Positions 1-7,259 of a DNA stretch of 22,559 bases are shown piece after piece. Made by a program: the position numbers and the translations under genes. Every line of letters begins with the position of its first letter. The first letter of the stretch is position 1. The notes under the pieces were generated by a model that saw only the letters and a program-made list of their open reading frames with translations, did not search any database and was not told the DNA's origin. Source of the stretch: a virus; the IMG/VR virus record IMGVR_UViG_3300022927_000134, positions 1 to 22,559 of that record. The stretch is one strand, 5' to 3'.

Positions 1-2477
1 CCACTTGACCTTAAATTCTCATTAAACTGATTTACTACCTGGAATTCTGGCATAAGGTTCGCACCTTTCCAGACACTCATCTTTTCGACTCGTCCTCCAA
101 TATTAACAGATCGCTTCTCTGGAACAATGTGTGCAGAAACACCCTGCTTAAGATTATCTATCTGTTCTTGACGGAGTGGCATCTTATCTTTTTTATACTT
201 AGCTGCAAGTTCATCAATAGCTTTTAGCTCAGCTTCCATAGTTGACCACGTCATTTGTCTACGTGCGTTTGATATGGCTCTAGGAGAAGAATGTTTCTCT
301 TCAATTAGACTTTTACCGCTTGCAAATCTAGGAATCTCACCAGCGATAAGCTGTGAAATTGCTTGTGGATTTTTTCTTACAACATCTGCTGGGATAATAG
401 CTTCACCATTAGAAACCATAGCCATAATAGAATCAGAAGTTCCAGTGCCAGGGCCACGGATAATACCACCAGTCGCAGCCTTTGGAATATTGACACTGCC
501 ACCCTTGCCACCCTTAACTGAACCAGCACCCATAAATGCTCTTTGTGCAATGATGCCCTTCTCATACTCTAGAGTAAGAGCACGTACTGCTGCTGTCTCT
601 GAAGTAAATATTGGAGTAAGAGATGCGTGGCTCTGCCCCAAAGCCATGGCTGCAGCCTCAGCCTCAAGCTGTGTAGTAGCCATATATTGTGTAGAAGTAG
701 CAACACTATTCATACCAGCTGAAGCAGAACCAACCCTGCTCAATGTTGCAATAAGAAGACCAATGTTTGCTATACCGTTACCAACAAGACCAATAATCAT
801 TAGAAGCGTAGGGGCAATAACACCAAGAATAGCTGTTAGTGCAATAGTAAATCTTTTTGGACCCTCGCCCATCTCATTAAATTTCTTTAATAAGGTTGTT
901 CCAAACTCTATAATCGGAGTAACTGCTTTAAGGAATTCTTCACCAACTGGTGCTAGCTCTATCTTTAAATCTTCTACTGCCTTTTTAAACTTATAAAGTG
1001 GTGAGGATTCCACACGCTTAAGCTCTCGCTCACTCAGTACAGCCAGCTCTTCAGCACTGGCAGAAGTAAGCTTTAGAACTCTTTCAGCCTGAGAACCTTC
1101 CTTGATTACGTTTTGCATCAAAGTTGAAATTCTAGCAAACTGGAACTTACCGAATAGTTCTTCAATAGCTCTTGCTTTATTGAGAGGGTCTAGAGTGTCT
1201 AGGGCAGTTGCCAAAGCAACAATAGTTCCCTTTACGTCGCCAGCATTACCTTCTACAATTCCGTTAATGTTAATACCAAGCCCAGCAAGCATTTCTGATG
1301 CTCGATCTGTTGGATTAATAATCCTTGCCAAACCAGACTTTAGAGCGTTAGCACCCTCTGATGCATTAATTCCACCTTCCTTCATGGCGGTAAGTAAGAA
1401 TGCGAGATCCTCAACATCTCCACCAAGCTGTTTGACTACTGGACCAGCTTTTGGAATAGCAGTGGTAAGATCTTCAATGCTAACAACAGTTTGGTTTTCA
1501 ACTGCGTTAAGGAAGTCAATCTTATTAGCAAGCTCTTCTGTGGCAACACCAAATGCGTTAGTTAATGAGATTGTTGTTTCTAGGGCTTTATCTTGCTCTA
1601 CCCCACCGAGGACGGCAAGGGTAGCAGCTTGTCTAACCTGTGCCATAAGATCTGCACCAGTCTTACCCATTGCAGCTGCGTCAGCAGCCATCTTCATGGT
1701 GTCTTTAAGAGCAACACCATATTTTGTAAACTCTGAACCAAGGCCCTGAAGATCCTTGTACATTTGATCTGTTTCTTTTTGAGAAGTAAACAGCTCACCA
1801 TAAACACGCTTAAACCTAATAGCCTGTTCTTCAAGATCCATAAATGTTCTTGCAGCAACAGAGCCAAACAAGGTTAGTGGAAGAGTAAAACCAACCATAA
1901 GCTGACGACCAGCCCACTGAGTATTCTTACCCCAGTTTAGTAGGCTAGTAGAACCCTGCCTCAACAGCTGATTAAATAATGCTTGTCTTTGTGCTGCTAT
2001 TGCTGTTCTAGTAGCAAGGTTTTCCATATCAAGGGCAAGTGGCCTAACGGCAATAGCCCTCATTGCACCGTTGGCATCACGACCCATCTTTATGTATTGG
2101 GTCTGAAGAGTCTTTACTCTTTCACGAGCAACCCTATTAATAGTGTCAAACTCACTACGAAAAACTCTTCCAAATGTTTTTGTTGAAGCAACACCATACT
2201 TGAAGTATTGACCAAGAGATAGTTTGTTTGTTTCTAATGCACGAGTAAAAGCACTAGTTGTACTTGCAACAGTTGTCATTTGTGCAGAAAACTGACCAGT
2301 AGCATTAATGCTATTGATCAGGTTTCTCTGCATACCTGCAGCTTGTGAGGCTGCCTGTGCATTTAGTGCTGACTGCGTTTGGTGAAATTTTGATATTTCT
2401 GCTTGCAAAGCACGGATAGAAGCCAGTGCCTTAGAAGTATCAAGATTTACACTAAGATGGGCTTGTGCATCAGCCAT
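1..2477 (-). CDS. Tail tape-measure protein (3' end beyond window)
   Basis: The tape-measure protein sets tail length and fills the tail tube before DNA ejection. The reading frame is open from an ATG at 2477 to the left edge, about 825 residues with no stop, so the C-terminus is missing. Residues roughly 190-410 resemble the TP901-type tape-measure core (TMADAAAMGKTG-like helices, then NAFGVATEELANKID). Two adjacent hydrophobic segments lie near residues 540-582. A glycine motif, GGIIRGPGTGTSDSIMAMVS, near residue 667 is typical of tape-measure proteins. The start is supported by a GGGAGT Shine-Dalgarno sequence (2486-2491) eight bases upstream, just before the stop of the upstream short chaperone. 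Position after tail tube and chaperones is canonical. Identification rests on visible motifs and gene order. The two plus-strand frames at 274-996 and 1102-1749 are antisense shadows of this gene. Confidence 0.93.
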   Translation of the reverse strand, partial: MADAQAHLSVNLDTSKALASIRALQAEISKFHQTQSALNAQAASQAAGMQRNLINSINATGQFSAQMTTVASTTSAFTRALETNKLSLGQYFKYGVASTKTFGRVFRSEFDTINRVARERVKTLQTQYIKMGRDANGAMRAIAVRPLALDMENLATRTAIAAQRQALFNQLLRQGSTSLLNWGKNTQWAGRQLMVGFTLPLTLFGSVAARTFMDLEEQAIRFKRVYGELFTSQKETDQMYKDLQGLGSEFTKYGVALKDTMKMAADAAAMGKTGADLMAQVRQAATLAVLGGVEQDKALETTISLTNAFGVATEELANKIDFLNAVENQTVVSIEDLTTAIPKAGPVVKQLGGDVEDLAFLLTAMKEGGINASEGANALKSGLARIINPTDRASEMLAGLGININGIVEGNAGDVKGTIVALATALDTLDPLNKARAIEELFGKFQFARISTLMQNVIKEGSQAERVLKLTSASAEELAVLSERELKRVESSPLYKFKKAVEDLKIELAPVGEEFLKAVTPIIEFGTTLLKKFNEMGEGPKRFTIALTAILGVIAPTLLMIIGLVGNGIANIGLLIATLSRVGSASAGMNSVATSTQYMATTQLEAEAAAMALGQSHASLTPIFTSETAAVRALTLEYEKGIIAQRAFMGAGSVKGGKGGSVNIPKAATGGIIRGPGTGTSDSIMAMVSNGEAIIPADVVRKNPQAISQLIAGEIPRFASGKSLIEEKHSSPRAISNARRQMTWSTMEAELKAIDELAAKYKKDKMPLRQEQIDNLKQGVSAHIVPEKRSVNIGGRVEKMSVWKGANLMPEFQVVNQFNENLRSS

Positions 2478-2491
2478 TAATAATTACTCCC

Positions 2492-2803
2492 TTATTGTTG
2501 AATAAGAGAATCTGTCAGTCTCACCCCAGATGCCTCTTCGACAATCTTGTATACTGTTGGTAGATCAAGAAGGTCTTCTAGCTTTTCTGCATCATCAGCT
2601 AGTTCTGGCTTATACTGCCTCATAGCAATCTGAACACATTCAATTAAAATTGTCATAGATTTTTCGTTATCTGATGAGACTTCTTGTACTTCTTCAAATT
2701 TTTTCATAAATAGTTTTAGTAGAGAAATCTTTAGTGGTCTAATGTTAAATTTTGTCCCATCGATAAGTGTAATTTCTTTTTCTTCGTTTATGTTTGTTGC
2801 CAT
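2492..2803 (-). CDS. Short tail-assembly chaperone (gpG-like paralog)
   Basis: This 103-residue protein aligns along nearly its whole length with residues 1-97 of the 231-residue protein encoded just upstream. By eye about 35 of 87 positions are identical, including IDGT, PLKI, an EC pair, M-x-QY-x-P and DLPTVYKI. It lacks the second domain of that protein. Its place directly before the tape-measure gene is where phages encode the chaperones that coat that protein during tail assembly, usually as a short form and a frameshifted long form. Here the short form seems to be its own gene. It has a Shine-Dalgarno sequence AAAGGAG at 2814-2820 and its own TGTTATAAT box at 2834-2842. No extended frame continues past its stop. 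The chaperone role is inferred from position and paralogy. Confidence 0.75.
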   Translation of the reverse strand: MATNINEEKEITLIDGTKFNIRPLKISLLKLFMKKFEEVQEVSSDNEKSMTILIECVQIAMRQYKPELADDAEKLEDLLDLPTVYKIVEEASGVRLTDSLIQQ

Positions 2804-2833
2804 TGATCTCTTTCTCCTTTACTTGGCTATACT

Positions 2834-2842
2834 ATTATAACA
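2834..2842 (-). promoter_or_regulatory. Extended -10 promoter before short chaperone
   Basis: The minus strand reads TGTTATAAT, a perfect extended -10 element, immediately after the stop codon of the long chaperone gene. A start about seven bases downstream would leave a leader of roughly 24 bases that contains the AAAGGAG ribosome site. No -35 box is seen at normal spacing. The 13 bases TATAATAGTATAG starting here are identical to those of the box before the tail-tube gene (4303-4308). Confidence 0.6.
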
Positions 2843-2847
2843 TAGTC

Positions 2848-3543
2848 CTAGTCTTTTTTACGTTCAATTTTTTCGTATGAAAGACCCATACCAATACCAA
2901 ACCCAGCCTTTTGAGCGTTAAGTCCTCGTAGTGCTGTAATGTCGTTTGGATTATCTGTTGCTCCACCGCTGAATACTCTGGCTTTCATTTCTTCCCAAGC
3001 ATTGTTTTTGCCAGATTGTTCATCAAGATCCACGCCTTGCATAGCTGCGAGGAATTTCTTTTCATTGTAGTCTAAATCTCTTATTTTTTCAATAACAGCA
3101 ATAAGTTCTGCCATTGTCATAGAAAGTTCAAGATCTTCAAAATTTTTCCAAGCACCAATAATAAAAGCTTCTGCTTCCAGAGAGGCTAGGTCTAGATTTT
3201 CCCACGTATTCTTGTCGCTCTGGTCCTTAGCTTGTTTGTCTACATCGTCTTCATCAGGATTAATTTTAATGCCAGCACATATTTCTAAAATCTTATACAC
3301 TGTAGGCAAATCAACAAGCTCTTCTAGATCTTCTTTGCTAGCAACTATTGGATAATACTGCTTCATACAAACAGTAGCACATTCTGACAAAACAGCTATA
3401 GACTGCTCATCATTTGCAGTAAATTTAATAAGTTGAAATATGTCCATAAACTCTCTCATGAACTTAATTTTTAAAGGACCCAGATTAACCAAAGTTCCAT
3501 CAATAAAAACTACAGAATCTGTTTCATAAACTTTTTTAGCCAT
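2848..3543 (-). CDS. Long tail-assembly chaperone (two-domain, GT-like)
   Basis: This 231-residue protein has two parts. Residues 1-97 are paralogous to the short protein encoded downstream. Residues about 113-231 form a second domain with a helical FEDLELSMTMAELIAVIEK segment, LAAMQGVDLDE and a C-terminal GIGMGLSYEKIE, resembling the second domain of siphophage tail-assembly chaperones. It sits between the tail-tube gene and the tape-measure gene, as expected. The long form is encoded in one continuous frame, so no frameshift is needed to make it. There is no Shine-Dalgarno sequence. The ATG lies exactly six bases after a TGCTACAAT box, consistent with a leaderless mRNA. A strong terminator lies just upstream. 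Function is inferred from position and domain resemblance. Confidence 0.78.
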   Translation of the reverse strand: MAKKVYETDSVVFIDGTLVNLGPLKIKFMREFMDIFQLIKFTANDEQSIAVLSECATVCMKQYYPIVASKEDLEELVDLPTVYKILEICAGIKINPDEDDVDKQAKDQSDKNTWENLDLASLEAEAFIIGAWKNFEDLELSMTMAELIAVIEKIRDLDYNEKKFLAAMQGVDLDEQSGKNNAWEEMKARVFSGGATDNPNDITALRGLNAQKAGFGIGMGLSYEKIERKKD

Positions 3544-3549
3544 TACTAT

Positions 3550-3558
3550 ATTGTAGCA
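3550..3558 (-). promoter_or_regulatory. Extended -10, leaderless start of long chaperone
   Basis: The minus strand reads TGCTACAAT, then ATAGTA, then the ATG at 3543. A transcript starting seven bases after the box would begin on the A of the ATG. The gene has no Shine-Dalgarno sequence. The element sits immediately after the tail-tube terminator, so it would restart transcription for the chaperone and tape-measure genes. Confidence 0.6.
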
Positions 3559-3596
3559 AAAGAAATACCGCCCAGGGTGGTTGCCCTGGGCGGTAT
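3557..3596 (-). terminator. Intrinsic terminator after tail-tube gene
   Basis: A perfect 13-bp inverted repeat (3565-3577 and 3584-3596, arm ATACCGCCCAGGG) encloses a six-base loop. On the minus strand it is followed by TTTCTTTTGC, a U-rich run. The plus-strand side lacks a U-run, so the terminator acts on minus-strand transcription. It lies 14 bases past the tail-tube stop codon. Confidence 0.9.
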
Positions 3597-3609
3597 AACT
3601 TAATCGTTA

Positions 3610-4251
3610 CTATGAAACGAGAGAGATAGTTCTGTCAACGATCTTACCATATGAAGCTGTGTCATTTGGAAGAAGGCGGAAAGAAACCTCGAACATAGTT
3701 GGCTCGTCACGCTTAGCGGATACTGTAACATTCTCAATTGAGAGTGCACGGTAAGCAACGTATACGCGCTCGATGGATTCTGATGCTGCACAGTCACCTG
3801 TACCTGGACCAACTGCAACTAGACCACGCTCTACTGGACATTCACCGATGTCACCAGCACTCATGTTGAGAACTGGGTTACCATTGAATGGACCAGAAGC
3901 TGCTGTAGCTAGATCTGAGTCCTGACCAGCGATTGAGTAGAGAAGGTTCTCTAGAGTTGCCTCAGCGAATGCAGTGTTAAGGTTAACCTGCATACCCTGC
4001 TTGTAAAGCTTGGCAACGTCGAGCACCTGGTCTACCTGGACTTCACCGAAGTCTGGCTGGAAAACGATCTCAAGACCGTTCATGGTGTATCCAACATTAC
4101 GGAAGTCAGTGTCATCGGTAAGAGTGTCTTTGTAGCTCTCATCCTCAACAACTGTAGGAAGGTCGGTGTCAGCCAACTCTCCTGCTTCGTAAGTGAATAG
4201 CGCAGCAGCACCCACGATAATCTGTGAGCTATTACCACGAGTATATGCCAT
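3610..4251 (-). CDS. Major tail protein (tail tube)
   Basis: This 213-residue protein is the likely tail-tube subunit. The evidence is its position (after the tail terminator, before chaperones and tape measure), its size, its beta-rich polar composition, and the dedicated terminator behind it, which suits an abundant protein. The frame can be opened at a GTG at 4260, but that GTG lies inside the Shine-Dalgarno sequence GAGGTG (4258-4263). The ATG at 4251, six bases after it, is the better start and gives MAYTRGNSSQ. A TATAAT box lies at 4303-4308. No catalytic motif or membrane segment is seen. No tail-sheath gene is nearby, so a non-contractile tail is inferred. Identification rests on context more than on a signature motif. 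Confidence 0.85.
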   Translation of the reverse strand: MAYTRGNSSQIIVGAAALFTYEAGELADTDLPTVVEDESYKDTLTDDTDFRNVGYTMNGLEIVFQPDFGEVQVDQVLDVAKLYKQGMQVNLNTAFAEATLENLLYSIAGQDSDLATAASGPFNGNPVLNMSAGDIGECPVERGLVAVGPGTGDCAASESIERVYVAYRALSIENVTVSAKRDEPTMFEVSFRLLPNDTASYGKIVDRTISLVS

Positions 4252-4302
4252 AATTTTCACCTCATTTTCTATAATGAAATATGGGCGTGTTTCCTCTATA
4301 CT

Positions 4303-4308
4303 ATTATA
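4303..4308 (-). promoter_or_regulatory. TATAAT -10 box before tail-tube gene
   Basis: The minus strand reads TATAATAGTATAG, the same 13 bases as at the short-chaperone promoter, inside a weak ctata/tatag dyad. It lacks the upstream TG of the extended form, and no -35 box is obvious. A transcript from here would carry a leader of about 45 bases ending in the GAGGTG ribosome site. It begins within ten bases of the upstream gene's stop. Confidence 0.5.
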
Positions 4309-4316
4309 TAGACTAT

Positions 4317-4865
4317 TTATGAATAATCTTTGACGTGGTAGTCATAGTTAATAATTATTTTACTAGCCATATAAGTTCTTGATGTATTTTGAGAAACAAT
4401 ATCTCTAGATTCTTCTAGTGAAAATATGTTAAGTTCATGAAAAAATACTGGCTTAAATGTTCTTTGCATTCTTCCAGTGCCAAGGACAACAAGACCTTGT
4501 TGGTTTACCTTGGTTGAGATCCATGCGTTTATCTCCTGAGCAGACTCATCTTTACGATCTAGAAGATCATGAATAACCTGTATAACCTCAAACAATGCTT
4601 CTGGATCACTATTCATCTTATACAAATAAATCATTAGCTGCTCACATTTAATGTGGGGGAAAGCTTTACGATTTAATCTGAACATTCTGTCATATACGCC
4701 AAACACATCTTTTGCCATTGCTGGGTTAGCTTTAACTAACGCATTGATATCTGTTGGCATTGTTGGAAATAGCTTAAACCCTCCGTTAAAACGCCCTGGA
4801 AGCCTTTCTACGACCTTTTCAGCAAGGTATTCATTAATTAGTGCTGGTAAATATGTAATTGCCAT
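4317..4865 (-). CDS. Probable tail terminator protein
   Basis: This is a 182-residue protein starting MAITYLPALINEYLAE. It lies between the gp10-like connector and the tail-tube gene, the usual slot for the tail terminator that caps the finished tail tube and joins it to the head. It has no strong sequence signature that I can name. A GTG at 4871 could add two residues. I prefer the ATG at 4865 because the stop of the upstream gene (TGA at 4868-4870) is almost contiguous with it, and AGGAG and AGGTGA lie just upstream. This is a tightly coupled neck operon. Function is inferred from gene order. Confidence 0.65.
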   Translation of the reverse strand: MAITYLPALINEYLAEKVVERLPGRFNGGFKLFPTMPTDINALVKANPAMAKDVFGVYDRMFRLNRKAFPHIKCEQLMIYLYKMNSDPEALFEVIQVIHDLLDRKDESAQEINAWISTKVNQQGLVVLGTGRMQRTFKPVFFHELNIFSLEESRDIVSQNTSRTYMASKIIINYDYHVKDYS

Positions 4866-4867
4866 TA

Positions 4868-5545
4868 TCACCTAACTCCTACATTTGTTATCCATCTAAA
4901 GCCAGCCTTGACTCCAGCTGCCTTTCCAACTTTAATTCCAGCTGCCAGATTTTGCTTATATGAAGTAAGATTTGTAAATTGTCTATTTATTCCAGCAATT
5001 TGTAAAAATGCTTGAGAAAAATAGCTGTTAACAAATAGATCAAAAGTTCTTTCAAAACTACCCTCAACGGCATAGCCACCAGGACTATCTATAGAGACTG
5101 GATTTTTAGTAAAGACTGTTTCTGCACCATCCTCAAAAACAAGAACGTCAGACTCCTTTGGACTAACTGTTATAGATATTCCATTTTCCATCAACGCTGC
5201 CTTATTGTAGAATGGAACCTTAGATCCGTTTTTTATAGAAGTAGACTGTCTAAATGTAGAATTCAAAGATAGTCCAAGATTACTTACAGTATATCGAATA
5301 TCAAACAACCTTGCCCCAGGATTTCCAGTCTCATACCATTCGTAGACGTGATGTAATGCTTCTGGCTCTTGTCTAGCTACAGAGTCAATAAACTCTTCAA
5401 GAACTTCTGTGACCTTTTCACCAAAAGTTGCAAAAAAAAGTTTTTTTCCAGCGTTAGCCCCTTCAACAAAACCAATAGAATATTTGACAAGGTTATCCAT
5501 TTGCTTTGCAAATATTCCTTTTCTGTCAAATGTTACGGAGATCAT
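4868..5545 (-). CDS. Head-tail connector / neck protein (gp10-like candidate)
   Basis: This 225-residue protein starts MISVTFDRKGIFAKQMDN. Its position, third after the capsid gene and just before the tail-terminator candidate, matches the HK97 gp10-like connector or minor tail component. An N-terminal helical region with basic residues is followed by a longer polar beta region (SITVSPKESDVLVFEDG) and a basic glycine-rich C-terminus (AAGVKAGFRW). At 225 residues it is longer than typical gp10-like proteins of about 110-150, suggesting an insertion or extra domain. The ATG overlaps the upstream stop as ATGA, with GGAG eight bases before it, so the two genes are translationally coupled. Confidence 0.55.
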   Translation of the reverse strand: MISVTFDRKGIFAKQMDNLVKYSIGFVEGANAGKKLFFATFGEKVTEVLEEFIDSVARQEPEALHHVYEWYETGNPGARLFDIRYTVSNLGLSLNSTFRQSTSIKNGSKVPFYNKAALMENGISITVSPKESDVLVFEDGAETVFTKNPVSIDSPGGYAVEGSFERTFDLFVNSYFSQAFLQIAGINRQFTNLTSYKQNLAAGIKVGKAAGVKAGFRWITNVGVR

Positions 5546-5988
5546 ACGTCAAACTCCTGATTCTCTGACTTTTTTAGAATCAGGTTATAGTATTCAACCT
5601 TACCAAAAGGACCAACGAAAGGTCTTTGTGTTGCTACCTCAAACAATGTTGAAAGACCATCTCGTGGCCCACCAAACTCTTTATAAATTTCGTTGCATTC
5701 TCTATCACGAATATTAGTGATTACGATGTTACTAATAGCAAAATTTTCATCAAATGAGCTTACTCTAACATCTTCTTTTATACGTGCAGAAAGAATAGAA
5801 TCAGTAGTTATATTAATATTAATAGTTAGCTCTTCTTTTTCTTCTGCCCCAGCATAAACAAAGTTGCCAACAATGACTCTATCAAATGTCCATGATTTTA
5901 AAACATTTCCATATGGGCTTTGATCTATGATTGGATAGTAGATCTCTGCTGTCATTGGGAAGCGGAAGTCTTTGGTGTCACAATTCAT
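5542..5988 (-). CDS. Probable head-tail stopper / joining protein
   Basis: This is a 148-residue protein starting MNCDTKDFRFPMTAEIYY. It is encoded directly after the adaptor candidate, where phages place the stopper (head completion) protein that closes the DNA channel. The composition is beta-rich with alternating hydrophobic residues (ELTININITTDSILSARIKE). I see no unambiguous family motif. Its start shares one base with the upstream stop (TAATG), with GGAG seven bases ahead. Its own stop overlaps the next start (ATGA). The function is inferred from position only. Confidence 0.55.
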   Translation of the reverse strand: MNCDTKDFRFPMTAEIYYPIIDQSPYGNVLKSWTFDRVIVGNFVYAGAEEKEELTININITTDSILSARIKEDVRVSSFDENFAISNIVITNIRDRECNEIYKEFGGPRDGLSTLFEVATQRPFVGPFGKVEYYNLILKKSENQEFDV

Positions 5989-6878
5989 TACAACACTCCT
6001 GGAGTTCCGTAAAACCTCGCATACTTAGAGAGAATCTTATCTACAATCAAATTACCAGTTCCAGAAAGTGCTTCCTGAGCCATCTGAACCTTGAACTGAT
6101 CAGTGTTATAAGATGTAATGTATCTTTGGAAATAGTCAAGCTTACCGCAAGAGATGTCGTCTACAAGTAGCTCTGCTGCCCTCACAATGTCTTGTGGGAT
6201 ACTTGTATACCCATGGGTAATAAGAATCCTGTAGTCAAATGTCTTTGGGAATCCACGGTATGAGTACTTGGTGTCTAAAATATCAGAGCCACCAGCTGGA
6301 AGAATATTAGGTGCACCCTCCAGCCTATTTACAAGATCATCTGTGTCCTCAACAATAGCTGTTTTGTCGCTAGTCAATGAATACGATGTCATATAATCTT
6401 CTGGATTAGCTGCATCATAAAGCAATACATTGTTTTCATAGAGCTTTAATACTTTTTTAGCCTTCTGCCAAACAGGGATATAGTCAGCACCCAAACCAAC
6501 AGTTTCAATAAACTTTTTCTGATAATAGAAACCTTCAGTCACAATGGAATCGATGATTGCTCTAGCAAGCTCTTCATAGCCACGGTATTCAGCAATATCA
6601 GAAGCTGTAGTTGCCTTAGTTGTAGGATCTACGTATGGTCTAACAACAGTAAAATAATGCTCGTCTCCGTCAACTGTGACGGTATAAGAATTATCATATT
6701 CTGAAGGAAGGGTAATAGTTAGCTTACCACTAGAGTCTGTGGTAGCAGTACCCTCGGTAACAGAGTGGTCAACATCATCAAGAACAGAATAGTCGTATTC
6801 TGTAGAAGCTGAAAGACCAGTAACGGTAGCAGTTGTTGCTAACGAAGGTACTCTTAAGATCTCCATGTTATAAACCAT
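5988..6878 (-). CDS. Head-tail adaptor with Ig-like N-terminal domain
   Basis: This 296-residue protein probably forms the adaptor ring under the portal. The C-terminal part (about residue 90 onward) is mostly helical, with EYRGYEELARAIIDSIVTEG, a WQKAKKVLKLYENNV segment and PQDIVRAAELLVDD, resembling HK97 gp6-type connector proteins. The N-terminal 85 residues look different. Alternating polar/hydrophobic strands (TATVTGLSASTEYDYSV, KLTITLPSEYDNSYTVTVDG) suggest an immunoglobulin or fibronectin-like beta domain. The start is uncertain: the ATG at 6878 overlaps the upstream gene and is only one base after GAGGAG, while the ATG at 6866 follows the upstream TAA by one base. They differ by four residues. 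Confidence 0.65.
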   Translation of the reverse strand: MVYNMEILRVPSLATTATVTGLSASTEYDYSVLDDVDHSVTEGTATTDSSGKLTITLPSEYDNSYTVTVDGDEHYFTVVRPYVDPTTKATTASDIAEYRGYEELARAIIDSIVTEGFYYQKKFIETVGLGADYIPVWQKAKKVLKLYENNVLLYDAANPEDYMTSYSLTSDKTAIVEDTDDLVNRLEGAPNILPAGGSDILDTKYSYRGFPKTFDYRILITHGYTSIPQDIVRAAELLVDDISCGKLDYFQRYITSYNTDQFKVQMAQEALSGTGNLIVDKILSKYARFYGTPGVL

Positions 6879-7173
6879 ACTCCTCGGCTATTTCTTTAGG
6901 AGTAGCCTCTCTGACATGATCACGAGAAAGCCACTTCTCTACGCTCTCTCTTGGCACTATGTTGTATCCTTTATGAACAGAACCAACACCTTCCCAGCTA
7001 ACATTTTTACTAGAAAATATAGCTACCATATTATATTCTTTTTTAACTTTTTCTTTTTTATTTTTTTCTTTTACTACTGGGATCAAATTGCCTGTACCAA
7101 TTACTCCATCATTTATTTGTTTAACTGCTTCCGTATGTTTTTGAAAGTTTTTAGGAATTGGATTCTTAGACAT
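6868..7173 (-). CDS. Small protein of the capsid-neck junction
   Basis: This 101-residue protein has unknown function. The first half contains a lysine-glutamate run near residues 35-46, encoded by an A-rich tract. The second half (from MVAIFSSKNVSW to the end) looks like a compact folded unit ending in HVREATPKEIAEEYGL, a kind of tail seen in small proteins beside phage capsid genes. It could be a minor head component, but this is a guess. The ATG has AGGAGGA at 7178-7184. A TGATATAAT box is 16 bases upstream, directly after the capsid terminator, so this gene probably leads a new transcript. Its end overlaps the adaptor's first possible start. Confidence 0.7.
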   Translation of the reverse strand: MSKNPIPKNFQKHTEAVKQINDGVIGTGNLIPVVKEKNKKEKVKKEYNMVAIFSSKNVSWEGVGSVHKGYNIVPRESVEKWLSRDHVREATPKEIAEEYGL

Positions 7174-7189
7174 TTTTTCCTCCTAGTCA

Positions 7190-7198
7190 ATTATATCA
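7190..7198 (-). promoter_or_regulatory. Extended -10 promoter restarting after capsid terminator
   Basis: The minus strand reads TGATATAAT, a perfect extended -10 box, nine bases downstream of the U-run of the capsid terminator. It is followed by TGACT and the AGGAGGA ribosome site of the next gene. It would drive the neck genes from 7173 leftward. No -35 box is visible. Confidence 0.6.
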
Positions 7199-7206
7199 GT
7201 TAATTA

Positions 7207-7238
7207 GAAAAGGGGGCAGAGGTTTCCCCCTGCCCCCT
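7207..7238 (-). terminator. Intrinsic terminator after major capsid gene
   Basis: A nine-bp perfect stem (7211-7219 and 7230-7238, arm AGGGGGCAG on the minus strand) extends inward by one G-T and two G-C pairs to a GAAA tetraloop. It is followed on the minus strand by TTTT and AT-rich sequence. It lies 22 bases past the capsid stop codon and acts on minus-strand transcription. Confidence 0.88.
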
Positions 7239-7259
7239 AATCGGGTTATTTAGTTAGAT

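Noticed and set aside
274-1749. Two plus-strand open frames of 240 and 215 residues at 274-996 and 1102-1749
   Set aside because: Both are antisense to the tape-measure gene, whose frame runs unbroken to the window edge with recognisable motifs.
2492-2848. Programmed frameshift at the end of either chaperone gene
   Set aside because: No overlapping frame extends beyond either stop, and the tape-measure ATG follows 14 bases after the short chaperone's stop.
7025-7080. A-rich tract in the 101-residue gene as a frameshift site, or TATAAT before its internal ATG as a second start
   Set aside because: The tract fits a normal Lys/Glu-rich stretch in frame, no useful alternative frame continues from it, and the internal ATG lacks spacing or a ribosome site.
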